Assembly (NCBI GenBank): GCA_947034885.2
Contig: OX344754.2
Coordinates: 23,516,501-23,580,500 of the forward strand
Reading direction: 5' to 3'
Source: Thuidium tamariscinum
Lineage: Eukaryota; Streptophyta; Bryopsida; Hypnales; Thuidiaceae
Length of the DNA: 64,000 nucleotides
Shown here: positions 12,130-25,000 of the stretch, piece after piece
Numbering within the stretch: position 1 is the first letter of the stretch
Layout of the letters: each line of letters opens with the position of its first letter
Notes under the pieces: generated by a model
Database searches by the model: none
The model's input: the letters and a program-made list of their open reading frames with translations, nothing else
What the model was told of the DNA's origin: nothing
Position numbers and translations under genes: made by a program

Positions 12130-13418
12130 TTAACCCCTCAAGGCCCGTGGCAAAAACATATTCAAAAACATCATAGCCTTTGAAGCCTCATAGATCTAAA
12201 TGTCATTAAGCTACACAAATCTCAACCGTACAATCTTGTAGTAGACATGTTTGTAGATGACATGTACAAAATTTGGAGTCATTTGACCGCATAGATTGCA
12301 AAATTATAATCATAAGAGGATTTTTCAGGGCTTCAGGAGACCGTTTTAGCCCTGTTCCCTTGTTTGCGAACGCGTCAGATAAAATAATAAAAAAATAATA
12401 ATAAAAAAATAAAAAAATAAAATTTTAATATTAAAATATTATTAAAATATTTAAATAATAATAATTTTTTTTCCAAATAATAATATTAAAATATTAATTA
12501 AATATGATTATCTGATGTGGCAGCCTCTTGGCCACATCAGATCGCCTCAGTGGCAGCGTTTAGAGAGTTCCCATGGCCTGATAACTCACAGTCTTCCAGA
12601 GTAGCTAAAAATCCTCTTATGGTTTTAGTGCTGAAAATGGATGTTGAAATTTTCCCAAAAACACATTTGGAGGTGAAATTTGATTTCTAAACCTACTCAA
12701 ATGAAAAGACTTTACACTACAAAGTGATTCAAAACTAGTATACAAACACATTGGTGAAAAAAAAATTCACTCAATTGACTCATTGTGTCTACAAATCAGC
12801 TTTGAAATGTCAAAAATTAGCAAGAAAAACTACATAAATTACATCCAAGGCTGAACCTCCGTCTACTAGAACACTTCTCAATCACTCATAACTTCTTGGA
12901 TCGACACGAAACTTTAAGCACACAAACTAGACTAGTATGTGCAATGTTTCCAATAAATTTTTATTGAAAATGGACTTTGCATGAAGAAGAAACAAGCCGT
13001 CAAAGTTTACTCTATTCTAAAAATGGTAGGGTTTTGAACTTTGAATTGCTCCCAAACATCAAAACAACTTGAATTGCCACGAAAATTTTTCCACACGAAA
13101 TAGACTTCAAGGGAAACAAAGCCCAACAAATTTTATTGAAAATGATAATTTGATGAAAGAGAAACAAGCCCCCAAAGTTGCAGCCCTAAAATACAGTTTC
13201 TGAACTCAAATTGAACCTGCAAACTTTTATTGGCTGCAAAAAAATCATCACTTTTTGGATCGATTTGAAAATTTTACCACACAAAGTAGAAGACAATGCG
13301 CAACTTTTACAACAATTTTTATTGAATTTGGACATCACATGCAAAAGTTATAGCACTTTGAATTTGACTAAAAACTTTGAGCGGCGCTATTTGCGCCCCT
13401 TGGACATTGAGGGGTTAA
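12130..13418 (+). mobile_element. TTAA family A-related element with nested MITE
   Basis: Flanked by TTAA (12130-12133 and 13415-13418) with ends TTAACCCCTCAA and TTGAGGGGTTAA. Removing the nested MITE at 12313-12619 leaves ~982 bp, close to family A length. The sequence before the MITE (TTTGACCGCATAGATTGC) matches an internal family A block at 10704-10720. Confidence 0.6.
12313..12619. mobile_element. MITE family C copy nested in a TTAA element
   Basis: 307 bp with perfect 13-bp terminal inverted repeats TAAGAGGATTTTT / AAAAATCCTCTTA. Internal GCTTCAGGAGACCG and GTTCCC motifs are shared in inverted order with the copy at 44292. The middle is an A/T-only tract. Confidence 0.65.
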
Positions 13419-14050
13419 TCTCTGATCTGCTGCGCAAATGATTTTGGACACCACGAGCTGTGTGCAGTGGAGACCGGAGGAGACATAGAAAGGAAAGGCA
13501 ATGATGAAACAACCTTTGAAGACATTGCTGCAGCTTCCATTCAACAGGTTTCCCAGTTCAAGCCACCCGGCTACTGGATCAAGTCAGCCTTTAGTTTTTA
13601 GTTTCAAGGTGTAGGGTTTTCGAAGTAATGCATTCTATGTTTAATTTCCATTGCATCTCCATCGAGAAGATTGACATGAAATACGTTGAACAATGCATTT
13701 GAGGGTTCATATGTTTTCAGTGCATATGTATGTCAACAACACTCACATTCACGTACCCTTAATCAGAATTTGCTTGTGACAGCAGCCGTAAATTTCACAA
13801 TAAATTTCACAGCTGTATGTCGGCTTTGGATTTTAGTTTTTAGGGTTTAGGGTTTTCGAAGTAATGCATTTTGTGCTTGGTTTCCAGTGGAGCTCAAATG
13901 AGAAGACCGACACTACCGGTGCCTTGAAAGTTCGTTTGCTTGCAGTGCATATGTTCGTGATGTAAACTCACATTTTATGTAAAATTATTTGCTGGCCGGG
14001 GTTGAACCAACCCCTTCGCTCTTCCCCGAGGGAAAACACTAAATTTTAAA
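13419..14050. repeat. Tandem duplication with possible short exon
   Basis: Two ~160-bp copies at 13589-13757 and 13830-13985 share GTAGGGTTTTCGAAGTAATG-like sequence. The second contains TTTAGGGTTTAGGG, a telo-box-like motif common in plant promoters. Upstream, ATG at 13501 opens a basic, hydrophobic N-terminal peptide (MMKQPLKTLLQLPF) followed by a possible donor GTCAGC. I could not connect further exons. Confidence 0.3.
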
Positions 14051-15304
14051 ATTTCCCACGCATGATTAGATTTGCGAATTTTGGATTTGTGTTTTGCAGA
14101 AAATGCAGTAACTTATATATAGTACGGAAGGGAACGACTGCGAAAAAAACTGCACATGGTACATTGTTGTACCACCTTGAACAGCAGGCAGCAGGTGAGG
14201 CTTATAACATCTACCAAAATAGCACAATAGAAATATTATAGAATCATTGCTTCTGAACAAGACTATTTTAGCCCTCAGTCTTACCACTGACCAATCGCGT
14301 ACCAATTCCAATCAAACAAAAAAATCTTTTCCAGTTTGAAACTGAAGATTCGTAGTCACTGCCAGGATGAAGTGCAATGTATAAGAGAACTAGAAAGGAG
14401 TGTGTCATGTCGATCAGTACAGCAGAGATTGGATCCTTGGGCATCATCAAATATTGTGTGCCCATGTATACTTCAATTGGGAAAAATGTAAGGAACTCAA
14501 TCCAGCAATCTAAATAGCAAAACTGAATCGCAGTCCAGAAGAAGTCGGGTTAGCACTGCCATCTCATAACCTGAGTCAAAATCCAGCCAAACAGCAAATC
14601 AAAGGAAGTAACTCAACCAACCCCAAAGCGTAATCCGACCTGCATCAACAATCTAATATTTTAACTTAGAGTCAGTTACTCAATGCTCATCTGAGAGACT
14701 GACAAGCACACAAACATCAACACAGCAGTTCACAGGATCGGAAGAGAAATGCCACAATAAAAATTTAAATGCACTGACCAATAAGTGTTTCCAATGAAGT
14801 CCATAGCAATCCGGTACATGTGAAATCGAATGATTGGTAATGATACAAGAGGCAGCCCATTTTGCTCACAGATTACTCCTACTGCTTAAAGGGTTTCAAA
14901 GTACAGCTATTCCTCCAGCTAACCCGAAGGTAGAGGAGAATCTTCCAATCTCAATTCCAATCAATGCCATTCGTTTTGCCCTCAAAAGTTATCAGCTTCG
15001 GCCACAGTGCAAGAAACTTAGAAATTGTGTATCTAACGGCGTCATTCTCGCACTTAAAATACATATAAACCAGCGACAGAAAATTAGACTCTCCAAAACC
15101 TATCCAATCCGTGACTAAATCCACAAAATCTAAAAAGACCAAAACTGAATTTCATTCAGTGCTGAAGAGACGGTGAATCACAATCGCTTCTCAATATCAT
15201 ACCCTAAACAGAACCATATTTCCAATCCTCAGAATACAAAAATGTAAATGATAACCTTGAAAATACCAAATCGGTAAAACATCCAATCTCGTACAAAAAA
15301 GCGC
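14051..15304. other. 3' flank of left PDH copy; no gene recognised
   Basis: Moderate GC. Short open frames on the minus strand (14951-15142, 14268-14465) are not recognisable and are not conserved beside the right PDH copy. The sequence probably includes the 3' UTR of the left copy, which differs from that of the right copy from base 15304 outward. Confidence 0.4.
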
Positions 15305-17402
15305 CCCACCAGTCCGTTTCCCGTCTGCCAGCAGCAACACCAAGACTAAAAACAACGTGCCCGCCTAGTGCTTCTTCCCGGAGCACAAATTCTCCACGGC
15401 GGCGATGATCTGGTGAGGCTGAACCACAGTCAGCTCCTCCAGAGGGCCAGAGTAAGGCGTCGGAACGTCCTGCGAAGAAAGGCAACCGATCGGACCGTCC
15501 AGCTCGTCCCAAAAACTCTCCATGATGGCGGACCGAAGACTCGCGCCGATGCCGCCCGTACGCATGCACTCCTCCACGATCAGCACGCGGTGCGTCTTCT
15601 TCACAGACTCACCGATCGTGAACATGTCGAACGGCTTCAGCGAACGGATGTCGATGATCTCAGGGTCGTACCCGCGGTCCACCAGCGTCTTCGCCGCCTG
15701 AAACGAACACAAATCAATCCAACATCAAAACGAACACATCCATGATCTCAACCATCCATTCACCCCCAAGTCGACTACGATGCAAAAAAAAGACCATTCC
15801 GTATCAACACTCTCGAAAAAACAACTCACTAGGGAATATTCCAACCAGGGTTTAACGCATCAATACACTCCCTTCGCATACACACACACACACACCATTC
15901 TTCCAAATCGCAACTCCCATCTCCCCAGACGATCCCAACCAACAACTACACATGGAAGCCGACCAAGGCTCATAGATCCCACGCCACGCAGTTCGGGAAG
16001 GAGAAGAGGGACCCGGCAGTTACCTGCGTCACGTGGTAGCGCATGCGCGAGTAAGTGAGGATGGTGATGTCCGTGCCCGGACGCACCATCTCCGCCTCCT
16101 CCAAGCAGCACGTGTACTCCTCGTCCGGGATGCGCTCCTTCAGGTTGTACAGCAACACGTGCTCGTACAAAATCACAGGGTTCTCGCTCCGGATGGCCGC
16201 CTTCATCAAACCCTTCGCGTTGTACGGCGTCGAGCAAGCCACCATCTGCAGACCCGGAACCGACTGGAAGTAAGACTCCAGGCGCTGCGAGTGCTCCGCG
16301 CCCAGCTGACGACCCACGCCGCCAGGGCCGCGGATCACGATGGGGATCCTGAACTGCCCGCCCGAAGTGTAGTGCAGCATGCCGCAGTTGTTGGCGATCT
16401 GGTTGTACGCCAGCAGCAAAAAACCCATGTTCATCCCCTCCACCACGGGACGCAAACCCGTCATCGCGCCGCCGATCGCCATCCCCATGAACGAGTTCTC
16501 CGCGATCGGAGTGTCCAGCACGCGCCACGAACCGAACTTCTCCGTGAAACCCTTCGTCACCTTGTACGACCCGCCGTAGTCGCCCACGTCCTCGCCGATC
16601 ACGCACACGGTGGGGTCGCGCTCCATCTCCTCGCCCAGACCCTCGCGCAGCGCCTCGAACATCAGCAGCTCGTGCCTGGACAGAATGCGCAACACCAATC
16701 ACTTCCTCGGGGCCATCTCACTGCCCTACTACTCAGCAGCGCACTTTATTGTATTCTTTTCGCGACAAACCATCCCTTTCAACATTCGTCAATTAGGTCT
16801 CGAGCTCTTCATCGTTACTACTGGGTCACAATTCCCAGCTCCAGCAGAAACGATGGGAATTCCATCCTTCCACAACAATCCCTCGAATTCAAATTGCATC
16901 ATGGACGAGCGCAGAAAACACTCACCCCGCCTGGGTCGACGACGAAGCCGACGCCGCCTCCCGTGTCTGCATTGCCATTACCAGACCAATCAATTGGGAA
17001 ACCAAGGTTCAGCAAAACCGACCCACTGAACTACCGACCTCACGAGGCGCATTGGCAAACCGTGCTTGCGGGACATTGGATTCGTTATCATTATCTGGGA
17101 ATCAGAATGAACGCATGGAAATGGCCACGACAGTCGAAACAGCGGGTAGGGAGAAAGCTGACCGCGACGGCAGCTTTGGCCGCGACATGGCGAGCCGGCA
17201 AGTGCGGCCCACGCGATTCCCCAGCTGCTGCTGCTGCTGCTTGGCAGCGCACCACCTGCTGGATGAAGGAAGGCGACTTGATAGCCACTTGGGTGCGGGC
17301 GATGGAGGACGACGCTTTGGACGACTGAGTGCAGAGGCCGCGGCCGACAGGCAGGGTGGTGGACGCCGCTGCAGCCATGGCCATGGCCACCGCAGAAAGA
17401 AA
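15305..17402 (-). repeat. Left arm of perfect PDH inverted repeat
   Basis: Each base x pairs with 36800-x in the right arm (19398-21495). All overlapping open frames, exons and introns agree; I found no mismatch in 2,098 bp. The first mismatches are 15304/21496 outside and 17403/19397 inside. Confidence 0.97.
15365..17384 (-). CDS. Plastid pyruvate dehydrogenase E1 beta, left copy
   Basis: Mirror image of the gene at 19416-21435, with the same four exons at 17384-17163, 16966-16926, 16675-16024 and 15697-15365, encoding an identical 415-residue precursor. It appears intact. Only 18 bp upstream of the ATG and 60 bp beyond the stop belong to the identical tract, so promoter and 3' UTR are its own: the next ~120 bp upstream is homologous to the right copy but diverged by substitutions and indels, and the 3' flank shows no clear similarity. 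The two genes are divergently transcribed from a ~2-kb spacer. Function as for the right copy: E1 beta of the plastid complex supplying acetyl-CoA for fatty-acid synthesis. Whether this copy is expressed cannot be told. Confidence 0.93.
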
Positions 17403-19397
17403 CGAAGGACGGGGAAGATAAAACAACAAAATGGGCACGACTGAGAGAAACCGCGATCACTCGGCGAGTGATCGGCTTGCAGGGCTGGAAGGAGTGAAGA
17501 CGGGGTTGTCTGGTGAAGATCACGAGGTGAGGGAGTTCGTTGGTCAGAAGTAGCGGACATTACAATGCGGGGCACATTAACCTAGTGTGTCCTTGAGTGA
17601 AGGGAGGAGGCTCGATAATGGACCATCTAAGTCTAAATACACCTCAGAAGGGAAGGGTGTGGCAGCTATTAATTTTCGGCAAAATTTTGGAGAAGGAGAA
17701 ATTCAGAGGAAACAAAAGGCAATTTTTATAATAATTTTTTGGTTTTAAGTGAATTATGTACGTTAGTCTTGGAATGCTCTAAGATTGGTCTTGAAACCAT
17801 GCACTTCATTATAAAGATGGAGCTATACACATGTGAAAGCAATTCATAAGCATGCCCCATAGCTAGCAGTATTTACAGAAAAGTAAGAATTGAATAGTTT
17901 GACAAGTTCCTAAATCTTATTTGATCTAAATCAAATTCATATTATTACCAAGAAGCATCCATGACATGGAGCATATTTCCACATGACAAGTATTGCAAAA
18001 TTGTGTACAAACATTTGTTGTGGGTCTTTTCTAGAAACTGATGCTTTCTTTTTAGACAATTTCAAAATCTTAAACATGATGGTTTGAGAAGCCTGAGCAG
18101 TTTTTGAATCTCTTCATATACATACATCTTGTTTCAAAATGTGATTGAAGTATCAATCCTAAAGTTGTCCAAATTGAAGGTTTGTCAATTGTTCTTTGTG
18201 TAGAATTGTAAAATCCTAACATTGTTTGAATAATATTTTTATACTATTTTTTTATTGTAGAATTGTGAAAGGCAAGATTCTTTAAAAGTATTAAGAATGG
18301 TTTGTTAAGAAGGATTTTAAAATGGTTCTTCTTAATATGGAGTTGTAATATTTTTTATTGGATTTGGCAATATAAAGAACTTGACTAAACTCACCTTAAC
18401 TACTTCACTCCTGATTTTTCGACAAGGTAGACCACTCCACTTTAGATCACAAAATGGCCTTGACTTTTACTTGATGCAAAGAACCTCTATTTGTCTTCCA
18501 ATTCAAAACAAGTGTAAAAGTTGAGAGAAAATATTTGTAAAGTCTTCTAGCAATTTATATTGAATTAAAAAAGTATTTATCTTAGGTATTACATGAAGTC
18601 ACCCATGTCAATATTGAGTTGTGCCAAAACTATAAACCTTCATTAAAAGCAAGAGTCTATAAAGATAGCAATCCTCATTACCATTAGTGTACTCATTTTG
18701 ACACTTCATGTGATTGATAGGCTTGATTTTTTTAGATTTTGTGGAAGAATAAAAAAAAAATTAGTAGTTGTAGTTTAGAGTGTTCTAAGGGAGTTTCACT
18801 TTGTAAATTCATAGAAATTAGATGCCTTATCCAAAGACTTCTTTAAATTTTAATCATGATTTTCAATTGCTGATATTGCGAAGAGGTGCCTCCAACTTTC
18901 CTAAATTGGTTATTTTAATGGTTATGGGTGCTACTACCTTAAATATGTGTCCAATTTGGGGTTCTAATTTCTTAGATATAAAAACTATGTTCTTGAATTT
19001 ATATACATTATTAACCATGATATGTCAATCTTGTTGGTCCTTAAAATTGCACTTGAGGGACTCTTTACACTTGGGATCAGGCTTTCAAAATTAAAACAAA
19101 TAAATTCTCAGCCCTCTGGCTCATCGGCAGGCTGGACCATTTCTAAGCACTCGCCCAAAGAGAATCCGCAGAATCTTTTATTCCCACAGAAAGTGAATCT
19201 CGGTTTTAGTCCAGTAAGTTATTACTGCAGGGTTTTCTCTCTCCTCGTAATCTCCGCCTCACTACAGTAGCTTCACCAGACAACCCCGTTTTGCGCTCAA
19301 AGCCCTGCACTCTCCGATCGCTGTGGGTGGTGGTTTCTCTCTGTCGTGCCCATTTCTTCGTTGCTGTTTCCTCCTCTCGACCTTGTAGTTCATTTCA
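17403..19397. other. Spacer and divergent promoters between PDH copies
   Basis: 1,995 bp, mostly AT-rich, with no recognised gene. The two ends (about 17403-17525 and 19276-19397) are the 5' regions of the two genes and share CTTCACCAGACAACCCCGT and GTCGTGCCCATTT in mirrored orientation, with diverged sequence between. The middle (~17640-19100) shows no inverted similarity. Confidence 0.7.
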
Positions 19398-21495
19398 TTT
19401 CTTTCTGCGGTGGCCATGGCCATGGCTGCAGCGGCGTCCACCACCCTGCCTGTCGGCCGCGGCCTCTGCACTCAGTCGTCCAAAGCGTCGTCCTCCATCG
19501 CCCGCACCCAAGTGGCTATCAAGTCGCCTTCCTTCATCCAGCAGGTGGTGCGCTGCCAAGCAGCAGCAGCAGCAGCTGGGGAATCGCGTGGGCCGCACTT
19601 GCCGGCTCGCCATGTCGCGGCCAAAGCTGCCGTCGCGGTCAGCTTTCTCCCTACCCGCTGTTTCGACTGTCGTGGCCATTTCCATGCGTTCATTCTGATT
19701 CCCAGATAATGATAACGAATCCAATGTCCCGCAAGCACGGTTTGCCAATGCGCCTCGTGAGGTCGGTAGTTCAGTGGGTCGGTTTTGCTGAACCTTGGTT
19801 TCCCAATTGATTGGTCTGGTAATGGCAATGCAGACACGGGAGGCGGCGTCGGCTTCGTCGTCGACCCAGGCGGGGTGAGTGTTTTCTGCGCTCGTCCATG
19901 ATGCAATTTGAATTCGAGGGATTGTTGTGGAAGGATGGAATTCCCATCGTTTCTGCTGGAGCTGGGAATTGTGACCCAGTAGTAACGATGAAGAGCTCGA
20001 GACCTAATTGACGAATGTTGAAAGGGATGGTTTGTCGCGAAAAGAATACAATAAAGTGCGCTGCTGAGTAGTAGGGCAGTGAGATGGCCCCGAGGAAGTG
20101 ATTGGTGTTGCGCATTCTGTCCAGGCACGAGCTGCTGATGTTCGAGGCGCTGCGCGAGGGTCTGGGCGAGGAGATGGAGCGCGACCCCACCGTGTGCGTG
20201 ATCGGCGAGGACGTGGGCGACTACGGCGGGTCGTACAAGGTGACGAAGGGTTTCACGGAGAAGTTCGGTTCGTGGCGCGTGCTGGACACTCCGATCGCGG
20301 AGAACTCGTTCATGGGGATGGCGATCGGCGGCGCGATGACGGGTTTGCGTCCCGTGGTGGAGGGGATGAACATGGGTTTTTTGCTGCTGGCGTACAACCA
20401 GATCGCCAACAACTGCGGCATGCTGCACTACACTTCGGGCGGGCAGTTCAGGATCCCCATCGTGATCCGCGGCCCTGGCGGCGTGGGTCGTCAGCTGGGC
20501 GCGGAGCACTCGCAGCGCCTGGAGTCTTACTTCCAGTCGGTTCCGGGTCTGCAGATGGTGGCTTGCTCGACGCCGTACAACGCGAAGGGTTTGATGAAGG
20601 CGGCCATCCGGAGCGAGAACCCTGTGATTTTGTACGAGCACGTGTTGCTGTACAACCTGAAGGAGCGCATCCCGGACGAGGAGTACACGTGCTGCTTGGA
20701 GGAGGCGGAGATGGTGCGTCCGGGCACGGACATCACCATCCTCACTTACTCGCGCATGCGCTACCACGTGACGCAGGTAACTGCCGGGTCCCTCTTCTCC
20801 TTCCCGAACTGCGTGGCGTGGGATCTATGAGCCTTGGTCGGCTTCCATGTGTAGTTGTTGGTTGGGATCGTCTGGGGAGATGGGAGTTGCGATTTGGAAG
20901 AATGGTGTGTGTGTGTGTGTATGCGAAGGGAGTGTATTGATGCGTTAAACCCTGGTTGGAATATTCCCTAGTGAGTTGTTTTTTCGAGAGTGTTGATACG
21001 GAATGGTCTTTTTTTTGCATCGTAGTCGACTTGGGGGTGAATGGATGGTTGAGATCATGGATGTGTTCGTTTTGATGTTGGATTGATTTGTGTTCGTTTC
21101 AGGCGGCGAAGACGCTGGTGGACCGCGGGTACGACCCTGAGATCATCGACATCCGTTCGCTGAAGCCGTTCGACATGTTCACGATCGGTGAGTCTGTGAA
21201 GAAGACGCACCGCGTGCTGATCGTGGAGGAGTGCATGCGTACGGGCGGCATCGGCGCGAGTCTTCGGTCCGCCATCATGGAGAGTTTTTGGGACGAGCTG
21301 GACGGTCCGATCGGTTGCCTTTCTTCGCAGGACGTTCCGACGCCTTACTCTGGCCCTCTGGAGGAGCTGACTGTGGTTCAGCCTCACCAGATCATCGCCG
21401 CCGTGGAGAATTTGTGCTCCGGGAAGAAGCACTAGGCGGGCACGTTGTTTTTAGTCTTGGTGTTGCTGCTGGCAGACGGGAAACGGACTGGTGGG
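19398..21495 (+). repeat. Right arm of perfect PDH inverted repeat
   Basis: Exact reverse complement of 15305-17402. Includes the TG-rich microsatellite in intron 3 (near 20904-20920), which has the same length in both arms. Confidence 0.97.
19416..21435 (+). CDS. Plastid pyruvate dehydrogenase E1 beta, right copy
   Basis: Exons 19416-19637, 19834-19874, 20125-20776 and 21103-21435 give 1,248 nt (415 residues plus stop). ATG at 19416 is chosen because it starts a Ser/Ala-rich plastid transit peptide (about residues 1-75). Residues from ~88 align closely with Arabidopsis plastid E1 beta (At1g30120/At2g34590): GEDVG at 115-119 holds the Glu that in known E1 beta subunits contacts the TPP aminopyrimidine; [16 protein letters not shown] follows in the pyrimidine-binding domain, then the C-terminal transketolase domain ([23 protein letters not shown]). 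With E1 alpha it forms the alpha2beta2 enzyme that decarboxylates pyruvate in the plastid stroma. Splice sites are GT-AG and phases close exactly. Codon use is strongly GC-rich against AT-rich flanks. Confidence 0.95.
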
Positions 21496-22044
21496 ATGAA
21501 CGTTTACTTCGGCATTCCTAGTCTTTGTTTTTTTTATCATTTTCACATTGATATCATTATCTCGTTGTGAATGCAACTTCTACAATTTTTGTAGAACCAG
21601 CTTGAACATGGTAATTGTACTCTACCAATTTGTGGAACTTACCGGAGGTGGTTAGAGGAGTAGTTTATTTCAGTATCATTGGTAGGTTGTCAAGCCTTAC
21701 TTGGAGGCGCGTCCGTCAAATTTAGGTGCCAGATGGGCGGGTGTTTGAGGTTCCTGGAGTACCTTGGATTCCCAATTGTAATTATAGAATTATTGGTATG
21801 GCAATTCATGTAGTTGTCGTTCATTGTTTGGTCTCATTTTCTTTCGTTCTATTTTTAGAAGCCATGTAATAGACAGTTGTTTTGGATGTTTGTGGTTGTG
21901 AATGCTTTTGGGCGTTGGAACCTGAGGAGAGTGGTTGAGAGTTGGCTTATTTGGAGATCGTAAATGTATCTGTTTCTGTGTTACCTTTTGTTTGGAAAAT
22001 CTGATTCGGTGGGGTTCGTGCGTCCTTCACTCTTTTGACGCTCT
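21496..22044 (+). other. 3' flank of right PDH copy
   Basis: Begins at the outer edge of the inverted repeat. T-rich, with no open frame of note; likely the 3' UTR and downstream region of the right copy. It shows no clear similarity to the left copy's 3' flank. Confidence 0.5.
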
Positions 22045-22099
22045 GCTGTGAATGCCAAGAAAGGCAGGGCGGGGGCGCGAAGCCCCGTCACATAAAAGC

Positions 22100-25000
22100 A
22101 AAAACAGATTACATTAAAGAATCGGGAAGATAAAACTTCCAAGCATAAGCTCCAGGTGACAGAAGACGGGGCCCATAAGGCCTCAAACCGCTTCTTCACA
22201 GACTGAAGTTTATCTCTATTCCTAATCCTAGTGCTAAAGTCTTGCTTAATCGCCATCCTTGCATGAATGACGGAGGTCCACGCAGCTTGAATAACCCACT
22301 TCGTGCTGAAGTCCAGGGCGCAATACTTCGCATTGCACCGTTCAATCTAGATATGCCACATAACGAAAGACCTGGGTAAGTCCCAAGGCTGAAGGTCGTA
22401 CACGTATTTATCAAGTTTGAAGGAGCTTTATCAAGTTTGAAGGAGCTGCTCCTGCTGCTCCTCCCTAAGAGAGTGTCCTGAAAGCTCCTGATTCTTGGAA
22501 TGTCCCAAGCCATACCCAATCTGTCAACCCTCCCCCACAACTCTTTGGCGAATTTGCATTCCTAAAATAAGTGTGCAGCGGTTTCCATTTGATGTCTGCA
22601 GCTCGGACAGCTGTGTGTAGCCGTCGGGACTCTCCACGATAGCCACTCTCCCGTCACAATTCCCCAGTTCAGAGTTTGCCATAGTAACATAGCTGGTTTC
22701 CTAGGTCTCGATGCGTGCCACATTAGTTTGAACGTATTTCTTCTCTGCTCCTAATTCAATTCCTGTCTAATGAACTCGTGCATCCCAGTAGATGTCTCCT
22801 CCTTTCCTTGCAACCCAACCGTATATCCACGTCTGACCGTATACCCGAAGAAAGGGGCTTTACTAATTCTACCTGTCTTTCCCCAGCTCCATTCTCCCGA
22901 ATTCCATGGCAAGTTCCTCAGATAATTGTTTTGGAAATGCCAAAGCGTATCTGGTTTCTCTGGTGGGGTTTGGGGGTTGCAGTCATAAAATGACCTCCTG
23001 CTTGCATCCCACTGCACTACTCTAATCTCGAGTTGCTTCTCGTCTGGTGGCTGGTCTTGGCCTTCTCGCCTGTACAGTTGCTCTGAACCAGGTTTTTTTA
23101 TAAAAACTACAGTAATGGGCCTGATTTTGGCTTGTTTTCCTTTTAAGGAAAATCCTATCATCGTTTTCTACCATAATCCATTCCACTTCTCTCTGCTTTG
23201 GGAACGCCCTAGGCTCCTAGAATATGTGTGAGATAGCGATCCTTTTCTTTTCAGCCCTTTTCTCCGTGACTGCTCCCGCTCTGGGCAGTCTGGCCTGGAT
23301 CCCTTCTGCCGTAATCCAATCCCCTACGTTGAGATCCCACAGGTCTCCTACATTACTTATCCCGCTTCTAGCCCAAAGGTATAATCTTTTGTTCGGGCCT
23401 TTGCCCAATGGCACGTTTTCATCCTCCAACAGCAGCAGATTTCCAAATAAGGGCTGTCTAAGGACTTCACTAAGGATTTCGGGATTCTTCTGAATCAGAT
23501 TCCCCCAAATTGCTATAAATGCCTTTATACAAGCAATGACTAACGGAGAGTGATTTTCTCTTTTTAAACCTTTGCTGAATAACAGCCAGGCGTAGGATCT
23601 GTGCCATTTGGCATCGCCTAATGGTCTGCCCTGTTCTATACGATAATGCAGTAGACTCTTTCAGGGTTCTTCTCCCGGGGCTAGACATCTCACCGTCAGT
23701 TTAGCTAACAACGCTTGTGTTTGTAAAAAAGGGTCTATGAGACCCAAGCCTCCTTCCTCCACTGGAAGTATGCACGTGGCCCATCTGACTCGAGAAGCAG
23801 TTCTACCGTTTTCTTTCCCAGTCCACAGGTACTGGGTAATGAGTGAGCGAATTTTATCACACATTCTGGGTGTGATACCGCAGCAGGCTGCTATATACCA
23901 GCAAGTTGCGAGGAAGATCTGATTACAGATCAGTACTCTCCCTACCTGTGACACGGTTTTGGCTGCCCATGAACGGAGCTTTGCCTTAAGTGAGTCCAAT
24001 AATGGGACTGTATTCGTATCCTTAGGAAGGTGAAAACCGACCATAGGACCTAGATATCATACTCCTATTCCTTCGGGGACCCATTTGAGACCCATACCCT
24101 GACCCCACTCGAAGTTCCTTTTGTTTCTAGATGCTCAGATTGTAGCTGTTTTTTTCCAACTGACCCTTGATCCTGAGGCCAAACAAAATAATTATAATAC
24201 TCTAGCTGCCCTGTCCAAGTTACTCTCTGTCCCAATTAGATAAAAGGATGCGTCGTTTGCAAACGACACGTCCTGGACGGTTTTCCCATTCAGGAGTTTG
24301 AATCCCTGAACTCCGTATTTTGGATCCTCGAGCATAAAGCCGAGTGTATCGAAGGCTATTATAAATAGGTACGGTGCGAGGGGGCAGCCCTGGCGCACCG
24401 ACCTTTGCAAGTCAAATTCCTCCCCTAACTCTCTGTTGACAACAACTGACGAGGAAGGATTCTTATACATCAACATCACTCTTTTGATGAAATTCGGATC
24501 AAATCCTCGTTTTTCTAAAACTACACTCATAAAGGGCCACAAGATCCTATCGTATGCTTTTTCAAAATCCAGCAGTAAGAGAACTAGGTCCTGTCCCGAC
24601 TCCTCAGTGTAATGGATGGCTTCTTGGGCTAAGAAAATATTATCTATTATGCAGCGGCCCCTCACGAATCCCGTCTATGATGGTCTGATTATGTCTGGGA
24701 GGATTTTCTAGATTCTCTTCGCCAGTATTTTAGCCACTAGTTTGTAAAAAGATGAAAGTAAGGCAATCGGTCTGAAATTTTTAATTAATGTTGCGTCCCC
24801 CCCTTTGGGAATCAGAGCGATGATACCTCTGTTGTGCATTTTTGGAAGGACTCCCGTCTTCAGAACCTCCTTGGTGGCCTCTAGTAGGTCCGCCTCGATC
24901 TTGTCCGAGCAATTTTTGTAGAAGTCCGTCGGGATGCCGTCCGCTTCCGCTACATGTCCCGACGTGAGCTCTTTGATGGCCTCCCTGAGCTCCTGGATCG

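Noticed and set aside
13838-13857. Telomere-like TTTAGGGTTTAGGG (also AACCCTAACCCTAGGG at 29804)
   Set aside because: Only two units each; better seen as telo-box-like promoter or UTR motifs than telomeric DNA.
14951-15142. Minus-strand frame resembling a membrane protein
   Set aside because: Short, no recognised family, and lies in the probable 3' UTR of the left PDH copy.
15860-16702. 280-codon alternative frame on the PDH coding strand
   Set aside because: Frame-shifted shadow of exon 3; the true frame matches E1 beta over its full length.
16033-17328. 431-codon open frame antisense to the left PDH copy (and its mirror at 19472-20767)
   Set aside because: It crosses PDH exons and introns on the opposite strand, has no recognisable domain, and is explained by strong GC3 bias in the real gene.
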